From assembly GCA_964532175.1 (NCBI GenBank), contig CAZHGP010000049.1, positions 1 through 8,112 on the forward strand: DNA of 8,112 nt, read 5' to 3'. The stretch comes from JAVZCJ01 sp964532175 (GTDB taxonomy: Archaea; Thermoproteota; Nitrososphaeria_A; Caldarchaeales; JAVZCJ01). Position numbers and translations under genes: made by a program. Positions within the stretch are counted from its first letter, which is position 1, and the number at the start of each line of letters is the position of its first letter. Below the pieces are notes generated by a model that was given only the letters and a program-made list of their open reading frames with translations, was not told the origin of the DNA and searched no databases. Shown here piece by piece: positions 1 through 6,098 of this stretch.

Positions 1-807
1 AATAATATTAGTACCTATTTGTATAAGATATTTTTTTGGAATTAAGCAAACTTTTTGTTCACTTAAAGGTATAGAATTAATAATTTCATTTATTTTAATA
101 GGATCTTTTATTCCAATTTTTTCTAAATAATTTCTTAAAGGATGTTTCAATTTTTTATTTTTTTGAGAAAAAATATTTTTTAAAAATATTATTAAATTAT
201 TAATTTCTTCTTCATTATAATTCTCATTTATAAATTCTAATTTTACAATTCTTGAAGGGAAAGGTGATGGAGGGTAAAATGAAGAGCATGGGATAATATC
301 TAAAAGCTCTACTTTATAAGAAATTGAAGGTAATACTGAAACAAATGTATAATTTCTTCCCTTCTCTTCTATAAGTTTTTTTGCAAATTCATCTTGAAAA
401 ACTATTATGCATAAATCTATTTTTCTTCTTGATATCCATTCAATAATTTTTCTAGAAAATTGATATGGAGGACTTGAAATAAATTTATTAAAATAAGGAA
501 TATTTACTTTAAAAAAATCTCCTTTAATAAATTGAATATTTTTTTCATTTGATAATATTTTTGATGCTACTTCCAATATTTTTTCATCTTTTTCAATAGA
601 AAAAACTTTTCCTGCTTTTTTTGCAATTTCTTTTGTTATAAAACCCAATCCAGTTCCAAATTCGAGAACAATATCATTTTCATTCAATTTTGCATAAGAA
701 ACAATTTTTTTAATTATTTTTTTATCTATTAAAAAATATTGATCTAATTTAAAATTAATTTTTATTTTATATTTAGATAAAATTTTTTTAATGTTATAAT
801 ATTGCAT
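1..807 (-). CDS. ksgA: 16S rRNA dimethyladenosine transferase KsgA/Dim1 (3' end cut by window edge)
   Basis: S-adenosylmethionine-dependent enzyme expected to dimethylate two adjacent adenines near the 3' end of 16S rRNA, a late step in small-subunit assembly. The frame stays open from ATG 807 to base 1 (269 codons, no stop). Archaeal Dim1 proteins are about 270-280 residues, so only the last few codons should be missing. Visible motifs: LDQYFLID at residues 21-28 (family LxQHFL), SAM-binding EFGTGLGF at 49-56 (family ExGxGxG), the acidic residue E72 in SIEKDE, the catalytic-loop motif SPPYQFS at 112-118 (family NLPYxIS) and FYPPSPFPSR at 177-186 (family FxPxPxVDS). Two of these depart from consensus: the Asn of NLPY is Ser, and VDS is PSR. 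The start lies 3 nt after the DUF655 stop, so the gene is cotranscribed with the L21e-Rpo4-DUF655 genes. No Shine-Dalgarno is evident. Family identity is secure; catalytic competence is inferred. Confidence 0.93.
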   Translation of the reverse strand, partial: MQYYNIKKILSKYKIKINFKLDQYFLIDKKIIKKIVSYAKLNENDIVLEFGTGLGFITKEIAKKAGKVFSIEKDEKILEVASKILSNEKNIQFIKGDFFKVNIPYFNKFISSPPYQFSRKIIEWISRRKIDLCIIVFQDEFAKKLIEEKGRNYTFVSVLPSISYKVELLDIIPCSSFYPPSPFPSRIVKLEFINENYNEEEINNLIIFLKNIFSQKNKKLKHPLRNYLEKIGIKDPIKINEIINSIPLSEQKVCLIPKKYLIQIGTNII

Positions 808-810
808 TTT

Positions 811-1404
811 TTATGAAATTAAGAAAATACGATATTTTTCTGTAGGATTGGAAAGTTCTTCGATTATTCTTTTTGTAATAAGCTTAATAGGATCTGATAT
901 ATCAGCTCTTTTTTTTATATCTTCAAATGATTTAAATTCTTCCCTTTCTCTTTCATCAAGAATTTTTCTTAATGATTTTTTTCCTATAGTTGGAAGTAAT
1001 TCCAATGAATGTAATCTAGGTGTTAAAGGATTTGCTTTATTAAAAAATTCTACAAATTTATTTTCTTTAGAAATAACTATTTTTTGAATTGTTTGTTCTA
1101 ATTCACTTTTTGCATTAAGAGTTAATTCATTATAGCTAATTCTTCTAAGTATTCTTAATATTTGTTTACTTATATTTCTACCTACATATACTCTCATTCC
1201 AGTAGAGAATTTACCTTTCCAAGCAGCTGCTTCTAATAAAGTGAAAAAATCTTCTCCAATTAATTGAAGTACTTCTTCATTTTTTGCAACTGGAGGAGTA
1301 CCTCTATATGCATCTGAAGGATATATATCGAGAATATAAGCATATTCTTCATATAGTTTTCTCTGTTTAGAGTCTTGTTCTAATCTACGCATTAAAAACA
1401 CCAT
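811..1404 (-). CDS. DUF655 family protein, conserved archaeal, helix-hairpin-helix C-terminal part
   Basis: Archaeal-specific uncharacterised family, normally found between rpo4 and ksgA, as here. Family-typical segments are YEEYAYILDIYP (18-29), GEDFFTLLEAA (50-60), RVYVGR (71-76), LTLNAKSELEQTI (94-106) and FFNKANPLTPRLHSLELLP (120-138). LLPTIGKKSLRKIL (136-149) looks like a helix-hairpin-helix, a common nucleic-acid-binding fold. The basic N-terminal half may carry an OB-like RNA-binding fold, which is only an inference. Position suggests a role in ribosome or RNA maturation, but no activity is established to my knowledge. The ATG at 1404 leaves a 5-nt gap after rpo4. A second ATG at 1392 (fifth codon) is preceded by GGTG at 6-nt spacing and could be the real start, giving 193 residues. 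The stop is 3 nt before ksgA. Confidence 0.9.
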   Translation of the reverse strand: MVFLMRRLEQDSKQRKLYEEYAYILDIYPSDAYRGTPPVAKNEEVLQLIGEDFFTLLEAAAWKGKFSTGMRVYVGRNISKQILRILRRISYNELTLNAKSELEQTIQKIVISKENKFVEFFNKANPLTPRLHSLELLPTIGKKSLRKILDEREREEFKSFEDIKKRADISDPIKLITKRIIEELSNPTEKYRIFLIS

Positions 1405-1409
1405 TCAAT

Positions 1410-1769
1410 TTAAGATTCTTTCTTTTCTTCTAAATTTGATTTTATTAATTCTACTATTTTCTTCATTTTATCTTCTGAAAATAATAAAAATGAAACTAAT
1501 CTACGATATCCACTCAAAATAGATCTTAATTCTTCTATTGTTGTTGGACAAATATCTATTATTTGAATAGCTTCTTCAGGCAATAATTGATATTCATTTA
1601 TTAAAATATTTAATATTTTTGAACTTTTTTCAATATCCATTTTACTAAATTTTTTTCCATAATCAAGTACTCTTAATTGAAGAGCATTTAGATTTTTCTC
1701 TTTTTCTTCTAAAATTTTTTTAGCTTCTACAATTGTAATAGGTTTTATAGAAATTATTTTTCTAGGCAT
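1410..1769 (-). CDS. rpo4: DNA-directed RNA polymerase subunit Rpo4 (RpoF, Rpb4 homologue)
   Basis: Archaeal counterpart of eukaryotic Rpb4. With Rpo7 it forms the stalk of RNA polymerase, which helps open-complex formation and binds emerging RNA. At 119 residues it matches the family's usual 110-120. The N-terminal part (1-40) is the strand and helix that pack on Rpo7, with IVEAKKILEEKE at 13-24. The C-terminal part (about 44-117) is the helical HRDC-like region, including LPEEAIQIIDICPTTIEELRSIL at 63-85 (usual pattern: acidic or hydrophobic residues, P.T.EELR.IL). The sequence ends in the usual charged tail. The gene begins 4 nt after the rpl21e stop, and its AGAGGT ribosome-binding site overlaps the last codons of rpl21e, so translational coupling is likely. 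rpl21e-rpo4 adjacency is the standard archaeal arrangement. Confidence 0.95.
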   Translation of the reverse strand: MPRKIISIKPITIVEAKKILEEKEKNLNALQLRVLDYGKKFSKMDIEKSSKILNILINEYQLLPEEAIQIIDICPTTIEELRSILSGYRRLVSFLLFSEDKMKKIVELIKSNLEEKKES

Positions 1770-1773
1770 TTCT

Positions 1774-2067
1774 TTAACCTCTAAAAAGTTTAAGATGTTC
1801 TGGTCCAGTAGTTATTTTCTTTATTTTATTCCCATCAATTATTTCTACAACATATCCTCTTCCACGAATTTCTACAATTCTTCCTATTTTTCCATGATAT
1901 CTTCTATGAGGTAATCCTTTATGAATACTTGGATTTGCTAAAATTACTACTTTATCATTTAATTTATATTCTTGTAAATAAATATCTGGAGAAACAATAC
2001 TTCTACTTCCTCTTTCTTTTCTTAATAAGCTTCTTGTACGATTTCGATAACCTTTAGATTTAGGCAT
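1774..2067 (-). CDS. rpl21e: Large-subunit ribosomal protein eL21 (L21e)
   Basis: Ribosomal protein of the archaeal and eukaryotic 50S/60S subunit, absent from bacteria. The 97-residue length is typical. The basic N-terminus opens MPKSKGYRNRTRSLLRKE (1-18), the family's hallmark start. Further on, IYLQEYKLNDKVVILANPSI (29-48) and GLPHRRYHGKIGRIVEIRGRGYVVEI (51-76) form the SH3-like barrel with its KOW-like G-rich turn. The C-terminus KITTGPEHLKLFRG (84-97) is also characteristic. The gene follows PUS10 after a 74-nt gap that holds its own TATA candidates, so it probably starts a transcript running through rpo4, DUF655 and ksgA. GGGGAT at 2073-2078 (minus strand), 5 nt before the ATG, is a weak ribosome-binding site. 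Confidence 0.97.
   Translation of the reverse strand: MPKSKGYRNRTRSLLRKERGSRSIVSPDIYLQEYKLNDKVVILANPSIHKGLPHRRYHGKIGRIVEIRGRGYVVEIIDGNKIKKITTGPEHLKLFRG
1777..1782 (-). promoter_or_regulatory. Shine-Dalgarno of rpo4 inside the rpl21e 3' end
   Basis: On the minus strand AGAGGT lies 7 nt before ATG 1769 and covers the final Arg-Gly codons of rpl21e. It matches the archaeal anti-SD core well and supports both the chosen rpo4 start and coupling to L21e translation. Confidence 0.7.
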
Positions 2068-2141
2068 TCTTTATCCCCAAATATCTTTATATAATCTTTA
2101 ATTATTTCTATAAAATGTTTTACTTTTAAATATTTTATTCT
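2068..2141 (-). promoter_or_regulatory. Probable promoter region of the rpl21e-rpo4-DUF655-ksgA transcript
   Basis: This 74-nt gap has two minus-strand TATA-like elements. ATATTTAAAAGTA at 2121-2133 would place a start site about 35 nt before the ATG and leave the GGGGAT site inside the leader, so it is the better candidate. TTATATAAAG at 2085-2094 would start the message almost at the ATG (leaderless). Read-through from srp54-PUS10 is also possible. Spacing is judged by eye using the usual 22-27 nt archaeal TATA-to-start distance. Confidence 0.5.
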
Positions 2142-3488
2142 CTATATTATTTCTATATCTATTACTGCTAATTCTATATTGATTGCTTTATTTTTAAGTA
2201 TTTCTGAAATACTTGGTATAGTTCTACCATTATCTCCTGTAATTAATTCTTTTATATAAAGTCCTCCTTGAGCTTTTATTTCAAATTCAATTATTTTAGA
2301 ATTTATTCTTTTAGCTTTAATATAATATAAAAATTTTCTTCTAATTCTATCTTTCCTTCTATTTAATACTCTTGTAGGAGTTCTTTGTTCAATCGTTATA
2401 TTATTCATTTTTAATTCAAGATTTTTTAAATCTTCTTCATTTACTTCTTCTTCAAAAATTACTTTAGCTAAATATGTTTTAGAAGCTTTTTGTGATTTAA
2501 TTTTTAATTCATTTATTTCTTTTTTAGTAGTGTAACATAAATTATTTACTTCAATCATTCCTTTTGCATATTCATTAATACTTTTTTCTAAAAATTTCAT
2601 ATCTATTGTTCTTTTCAAAGGTTTAATAATTTCTAAAACAAATGGTCTTCCAGAACCTAATACTAATGCATCTACATCTTCTCTTCCAGCTGCATGAAAT
2701 TTATAATCTATTGCTTCAAAAATTTTTGCAGAAATTTCACCAATTAATTCAGAAATTGAAGAAGGATATTTTCTACCTTGCCAATTGCATATTTCACATC
2801 CTGTGCCTCTACAATAATTGCATATCCATGGTGATTGAGGTAAATTTTTAACAAATTTTTTATAAAAACCTTTAATAAAAACAGGATTTATTTGAATAAA
2901 AAAATTATCATTAAATATATTTGTAATAATTGTTACATCTGGATTATAAAAATCAACTTTTGCATTTGTTAAATTTAATAAATTTTTCCCTATTTCTCTA
3001 TTTATTTCACTTTTTATATCTTCTCCTGTTATAAGACTAAATTCAGACCTTATCATATCTTCTCTTTCATGTATTTCAACTGGAATTGATGCTCCAATAA
3101 GAAAAGTTTTAAATTCAATAGATTTTAATTCATTTAAAATTTTTTGAGAAAAATTTTTTATATTTTCTTTCTTAATTTTATTTTCACATAAATAACATTT
3201 AAAATTATTTTCATTAATTTTTTCTTTTTCTATAGATAAATTTAATTTTTCTATAATATCAAAAAGTTGGCTATTTAAAATTATTTTTTTTAAGTTTTCT
3301 TTTTCATTTTCTTTATAAGAATAAAGAATATTCATTAAAAGTGAAATTTTAAGTATTCTTCCTCTTTCTTCATTTGTAAGACCTGGTATAATTTTAGAAA
3401 ATTGCCTTCCTAAGCAATTATCACAAAGACAATATTTTAAAAGAATATTTTTAATAATTTCTAATAAATTTTCTTTTTCATTCTTCAT
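2142..3488 (-). CDS. pus10: tRNA pseudouridine synthase Pus10 (Psi54/Psi55)
   Basis: Isomerises uridines 54 and 55 in the T-loop of tRNAs, taking over in Archaea the role that bacterial TruB has at position 55. The 448 residues match the family. The N-terminal zinc and RNA-binding part has YCLCDNCLGRQFS (19-31, CxxC at C22/C25) with TNEERGRIL (38-46), paired with CYLC at 98-101. A second cysteine cluster, C223, C226, C231 and C234, precedes GRKYPSSISELIG (238-250). The catalytic region is HAAGREDVDALVLGSGRPFV (265-284), with D271 the probable nucleophile and R269 beside it. RTPTRVLNRRKDRIRR (369-384) and GGLYIKELITGDNGRTIPSI (408-427) are the conserved C-terminal motifs. The ATG overlaps the srp54 stop as ATGA, indicating coupled translation. 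All catalytic signatures are intact. Confidence 0.96.
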   Translation of the reverse strand: MKNEKENLLEIIKNILLKYCLCDNCLGRQFSKIIPGLTNEERGRILKISLLMNILYSYKENEKENLKKIILNSQLFDIIEKLNLSIEKEKINENNFKCYLCENKIKKENIKNFSQKILNELKSIEFKTFLIGASIPVEIHEREDMIRSEFSLITGEDIKSEINREIGKNLLNLTNAKVDFYNPDVTIITNIFNDNFFIQINPVFIKGFYKKFVKNLPQSPWICNYCRGTGCEICNWQGRKYPSSISELIGEISAKIFEAIDYKFHAAGREDVDALVLGSGRPFVLEIIKPLKRTIDMKFLEKSINEYAKGMIEVNNLCYTTKKEINELKIKSQKASKTYLAKVIFEEEVNEEDLKNLELKMNNITIEQRTPTRVLNRRKDRIRRKFLYYIKAKRINSKIIEFEIKAQGGLYIKELITGDNGRTIPSISEILKNKAINIELAVIDIEII

Positions 3489-4810
3489 ATTTTTAATTTA
3501 GGCACCCCTTTCCTCTTTTTCCAAGATTTCATTAATTTCTTCATTAAATTATATTGTTTAATAAGCTTCTTTACATCCCCTTCTAAAACTCCTGCACCTC
3601 TAGCAATTCTTTTTATTCTTGATGAATTAAGTATTTCTGGATTCTTCCTTTCTTCTGGAGTCATTGAATTTATTATTGCACTCCATTTATCCATTTCTTT
3701 TTCAGCAATTTCTAATTGTTCATCAGAAATATTTGGTAACATTGGTAAAGGGAATTTGCTTATTATTTTTCTTAATGGTCCAAGTTTCCTTGTTTCTTTT
3801 ATTTGTGATATCATATCTTCTAAAGTAAAATGTCCAGATAATAATGCTTGAACTTTTTCTTCTGAAACTTGCATTTCAGCTAATTTAACTCTTTCAATTA
3901 ATCCTTCTATATCTCCCATTCCTAAAAGTCTACCTACAAATCTATTTGGATAAAATGCTTCAATATCATCTATTTTTTCTCCAACACCAATAAATCTTAT
4001 TTTAGCACCTGTAGCTGCAACTGCTGATAATGCTCCTCCACCTTTTGCAGAAGTATCTAATTTAGTTACTATTATAGAACCTATTGGAGTTGCTTTATGA
4101 AAAGCTTCAGCTTGAATACTTGCTTGTTGACCAATAGTTCCATCTAATGTAAGAATTACTTCATTTGGCTTAATTTCTTTTTCTAATTCTTTCATTTCTT
4201 TTAAAAGAAATTCTTGTTCTTTATGTCTTCCAGCAGTATCTATTAAAATAATATTTATTCCACTTGAGAAAAATTTTTCTAAACCTTCTTTAGCAATTTC
4301 AATTGCATTTTTACTATTTTCATTAAAGAAAACTGGAATTCCTAAAGGAGATAAAAGCTGATTTAATTGCTCATATGCAGCAGGTCTGTATGTATCTGCA
4401 CATATTACACCAATTTTATATCCTTGCTTTTTTAAATAATTAGCAATTTTTGCTACAGTTGTTGTTTTTCCTGATCCTTGAATTCCTACAAACATGAAAA
4501 CATATTTTTTATTTTTATCCAATTGTAAAGGATAAGGTTTTTCTCCTAAAAGGTTTATTAATTCTTCATAAAGAATTTTTAATATATGGTCTTTTCTAGA
4601 TACTCCTGGAGGACATTTTTCTTTAAAAGCTCTTTCTTTTATTTTTTCAGAAACTTTTAAAACAATATTTACATTTACATCTGCTAAAAGTAATGCTCTT
4701 TGCAATTCTTTTATGACTTCTTCTATTGTTTTCCTATCTGCTATAGGTGCACCTAATAATTTATTTATTGCAATTCTTATTTTTTCTCCAAAGCTTTCTA
4801 TACCGCTCAT
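3485..4810 (-). CDS. srp54: Signal recognition particle protein SRP54
   Basis: GTPase subunit of the signal recognition particle. It binds SRP RNA and signal sequences of nascent secretory and membrane proteins and docks with FtsY. The 441 residues are normal for an archaeal SRP54. The helical N domain (1-95) contains LQRALLLADVNV (36-47). The G domain has P-loop GIQGSGKTT (109-117), DTYRPAAYEQL (139-149), DTAGR (191-195), TKLDTSAKGGG (249-259) and IGVGEKIDDIEAF (274-286). The M domain (about 310-441) carries the SRP-RNA-binding SRIKRIARGAG (397-407). TLDGTIGQQA at 221-230 is the usual insertion-box neighbourhood. AAGGT at 7-nt spacing supports the start. The gene leads the minus-strand block and is divergent from dph6. 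It shares a 4-nt overlap with PUS10. Confidence 0.98.
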   Translation of the reverse strand: MSGIESFGEKIRIAINKLLGAPIADRKTIEEVIKELQRALLLADVNVNIVLKVSEKIKERAFKEKCPPGVSRKDHILKILYEELINLLGEKPYPLQLDKNKKYVFMFVGIQGSGKTTTVAKIANYLKKQGYKIGVICADTYRPAAYEQLNQLLSPLGIPVFFNENSKNAIEIAKEGLEKFFSSGINIILIDTAGRHKEQEFLLKEMKELEKEIKPNEVILTLDGTIGQQASIQAEAFHKATPIGSIIVTKLDTSAKGGGALSAVAATGAKIRFIGVGEKIDDIEAFYPNRFVGRLLGMGDIEGLIERVKLAEMQVSEEKVQALLSGHFTLEDMISQIKETRKLGPLRKIISKFPLPMLPNISDEQLEIAEKEMDKWSAIINSMTPEERKNPEILNSSRIKRIARGAGVLEGDVKKLIKQYNLMKKLMKSWKKRKGVPKLKI

Positions 4811-4817
4811 TCTTTTT

Positions 4818-4822
4818 ACCTT
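4818..4822 (-). promoter_or_regulatory. Shine-Dalgarno of srp54
   Basis: Minus-strand AAGGT sits 7 nt before ATG 4810, within the leader predicted from the TATA element at 4844-4861. It supports the chosen start. Confidence 0.55.
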
Positions 4823-4843
4823 ATCGAAATGAAAATTTTTAGT

Positions 4844-4861
4844 AAGTAGTACTTAAACTTT
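4844..4861 (-). promoter_or_regulatory. Probable BRE/TATA promoter of srp54
   Basis: Read on the minus strand, this 18-mer is AAAGTTTAAGTACTACTT. It matches 16 of 18 bases of the element before aIF5A (6001-6018). AAAG could be the TFB contact and TTTAAGTA the TATA box. The predicted start site lies about 15-20 nt before the srp54 ATG, leaving room for the AAGGT ribosome-binding site. An overlapping TTTATAAA on the same strand (4859-4866) is an alternative TATA box. Confidence 0.6.
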
Positions 4862-4866
4862 ATAAA
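4859..4866 (+). promoter_or_regulatory. Probable TATA box of dph6, palindromic
   Basis: TTTATAAA is a perfect 8-bp palindrome in the 79-nt gap between divergent srp54 and dph6. On the plus strand it predicts transcription starting near 4885-4890, so dph6 would have no leader or one of about 10 nt. The same bases can be read as a TATA box for srp54. Confidence 0.5.
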
Positions 4867-4889
4867 TTTTTATTCTAGGAAGAATATTT

Positions 4890-5603
4890 TTGCTTTTTGT
4901 GAAAGTTGCTATACTTTATTCTGGTGGAAAAGATAGTAATTTAGCTACTTATATAGCTATGAAAAATAATTTTAAAATAAAATGCTTAATTTCAATTATT
5001 CCAAAAAATGAAAATAGTTATTTATTTCATTTTCCAAATATTAAATTTACAAAATTGCAAGCAAAATCAATAGGCTTACCTATAATTCAATTAAAAGCAA
5101 AAAATATAGGTAATAAAGAAATAGAAGATTTATTTATTGCATTAAAGAAAGCAAAGCAATTATATAATATTAAAGGGGTTTTTAGTGGAGTTATTGCAAG
5201 TAATTATCAAAAAAATAGGATTGAAAAAATTTGTGAAAAATTAAATATTGAATGTTTTTCACCTTTATGGAATAAAGATCCTATTTTTTTATTAAATGAA
5301 TTTATAAATTTAGGTTTTAAAGCTATAATTACAAGCGTTTCTGCTCAAGGTTTTAATGAAAATTGGCTTGGAAGAATATTAGATGAAAAATGCATAATTG
5401 ATTTAAAAGAATTGAATAAAAAATATAATGTAAATATTTCTTTTGAAGGAGGAGAAGCTGAAACATTCGTATTAGATGGTCCAATTTTTAAAAAAATAAT
5501 TTCTATAATTGAAGCTGAAAAAATTTGGAAAGGATATTATGGTTTTTATATAATTAAAAAAGCAAAATTAATAAATAAAAATTCTAGCTTTTTACTTGCG
5601 TAA
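4890..5603 (+). CDS. dph6: Diphthine--ammonia ligase (Dph6-type ATP-binding protein)
   Basis: Catalyses the last step of diphthamide synthesis, ATP-dependent amidation of diphthine on the conserved histidine of elongation factor 2. It belongs to the adenine-nucleotide alpha-hydrolase (PP-loop) superfamily. Visible motifs are the PP-loop SGGKDS (11-16), VFSGVIASNYQKNRIEKICE (97-116), the LWNKD segment (126-130), WLGRILDE (159-166) and EGGEAETFVLDGP (186-198), the family's signature EGGExET. Archaeal members are about 220-230 residues. The start is uncertain. TTG 4890 has AGGAAG at 7-nt spacing (4877-4882), whereas GTG 4899 gives the more typical protein start MKVAILYSGGKDS, and the protein would be 234 residues. 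The gene is divergent from srp54. Its last 20 bp overlap the convergent end of the aIF5A gene, so both of its close neighbours also serve translation. Confidence 0.92.
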   Translation: MLFVKVAILYSGGKDSNLATYIAMKNNFKIKCLISIIPKNENSYLFHFPNIKFTKLQAKSIGLPIIQLKAKNIGNKEIEDLFIALKKAKQLYNIKGVFSGVIASNYQKNRIEKICEKLNIECFSPLWNKDPIFLLNEFINLGFKAIITSVSAQGFNENWLGRILDEKCIIDLKELNKKYNVNISFEGGEAETFVLDGPIFKKIISIIEAEKIWKGYYGFYIIKKAKLINKNSSFLLA

Positions 5604-5976
5604 TCATATATCTATTTAAAATTTTCCAATATTCTACATTTACTCCAGGCTCAATTTTTGATTTTAATGTTTCATCTGTAGGAATTGGTATTTCTATTAC
5701 TTCTAAAGTTTCATTATCCATTATGCTTACAGTTTCTGTTATTGAAATTACTTGACCACTCCTTTTATCTATTATTGGCACATCTACTTTAGCATCTACT
5801 GGTGTTATTATTGTTCTTTTTTGATTATCAAATATTCCTATTGCAACTATTCTTGCTTTTGCAGATCCATGTTTTCCAGGTTTAGATTTTTCTAATTCAA
5901 CAATTTTGCATGGTTCTCCATCAATTATAATATTATGTCCAACTTTTAATGAACTTACAGAAGTTGGTTTACTCAT
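5584..5976 (-). CDS. eif5A: Translation factor aIF5A (hypusine-containing)
   Basis: Archaeal homologue of eIF5A and bacterial EF-P. It binds the ribosomal E site and helps peptide-bond formation at difficult sequences. The 130 residues are typical. The N-terminal KOW/SH3-like domain (about 1-68) contains the modification loop SKPGKHGSAK (31-40). K35 is the lysine expected to be converted to deoxyhypusine or hypusine by deoxyhypusine synthase, which is not in this window. The C-terminal OB domain (about 70-130) includes VISITETVSIMDNETLEVIE (76-95). The gene is monocistronic by appearance, divergent from NAD kinase with a strong TATA candidate at 6001-6018, and ends inside the last codons of dph6 on the opposite strand. 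No ribosome-binding site is evident in its short predicted leader. Confidence 0.97.
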   Translation of the reverse strand: MSKPTSVSSLKVGHNIIIDGEPCKIVELEKSKPGKHGSAKARIVAIGIFDNQKRTIITPVDAKVDVPIIDKRSGQVISITETVSIMDNETLEVIEIPIPTDETLKSKIEPGVNVEYWKILNRYMITQVKS

Positions 5977-6000
5977 AATTCTTCAAAAATATTCTTGCAA

Positions 6001-6018
6001 AAGTAGTTTTTAAACTTT
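6001..6018 (-). promoter_or_regulatory. Probable BRE/TATA promoter of aIF5A
   Basis: On the minus strand this reads AAAGTTTAAAAACTACTT, with BRE-like CAAAG followed by TATA-like TTTAAAAA. The predicted start site is about 5-10 nt before ATG 5976, i.e. a very short leader. It is nearly the same 18-mer as the one before srp54. Confidence 0.65.
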
Positions 6019-6035
6019 GAATTCTATTTTTATTT

Positions 6036-6047
6036 AAAGTTTAAATA
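6036..6047 (+). promoter_or_regulatory. Probable BRE/TATA promoter of NAD kinase-nob1
   Basis: AAAGTTTAAATA on the plus strand has the same AAAGTTTAAA core as the aIF5A element, in mirror orientation with 17 nt between the two 10-bp cores (6009-6018 and 6036-6045). It predicts a start near 6069 and a leader of about 30 nt. A second, weaker TATA-like run, TTTTAAAAG at 6067-6075, would instead give a nearly leaderless message. Confidence 0.55.
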
Positions 6048-6098
6048 AGGATTTATTTTTAATATATTTTAAAAGAAAAATACATAACGTGAAAATAA

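Noticed and set aside
848..1087. Open reading frame of 79 codons on the plus strand
   Set aside because: Lies entirely inside the DUF655 gene on the other strand, has low-complexity Ser/Leu/Ile content and no family resemblance.
2642..2851. Open reading frame of 69 codons on the plus strand
   Set aside because: Antisense to the catalytic region of PUS10, whose motifs are fully conserved. The Leu/His-rich product looks like an antisense artefact.
6089..6098. GTG at 6089 as an upstream start of NAD kinase
   Set aside because: It is 10 nt from the ATG and therefore in another frame. GTGA there could at most be a weak ribosome-binding site.
5977..6098. Small RNA or riboswitch in the longest intergenic gap
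   Set aside because: The 122 nt are explained by two divergent promoters. The only pairing I see is the AAAGTTTAAA mirror repeat, which is too AT-rich to suggest a stable RNA.
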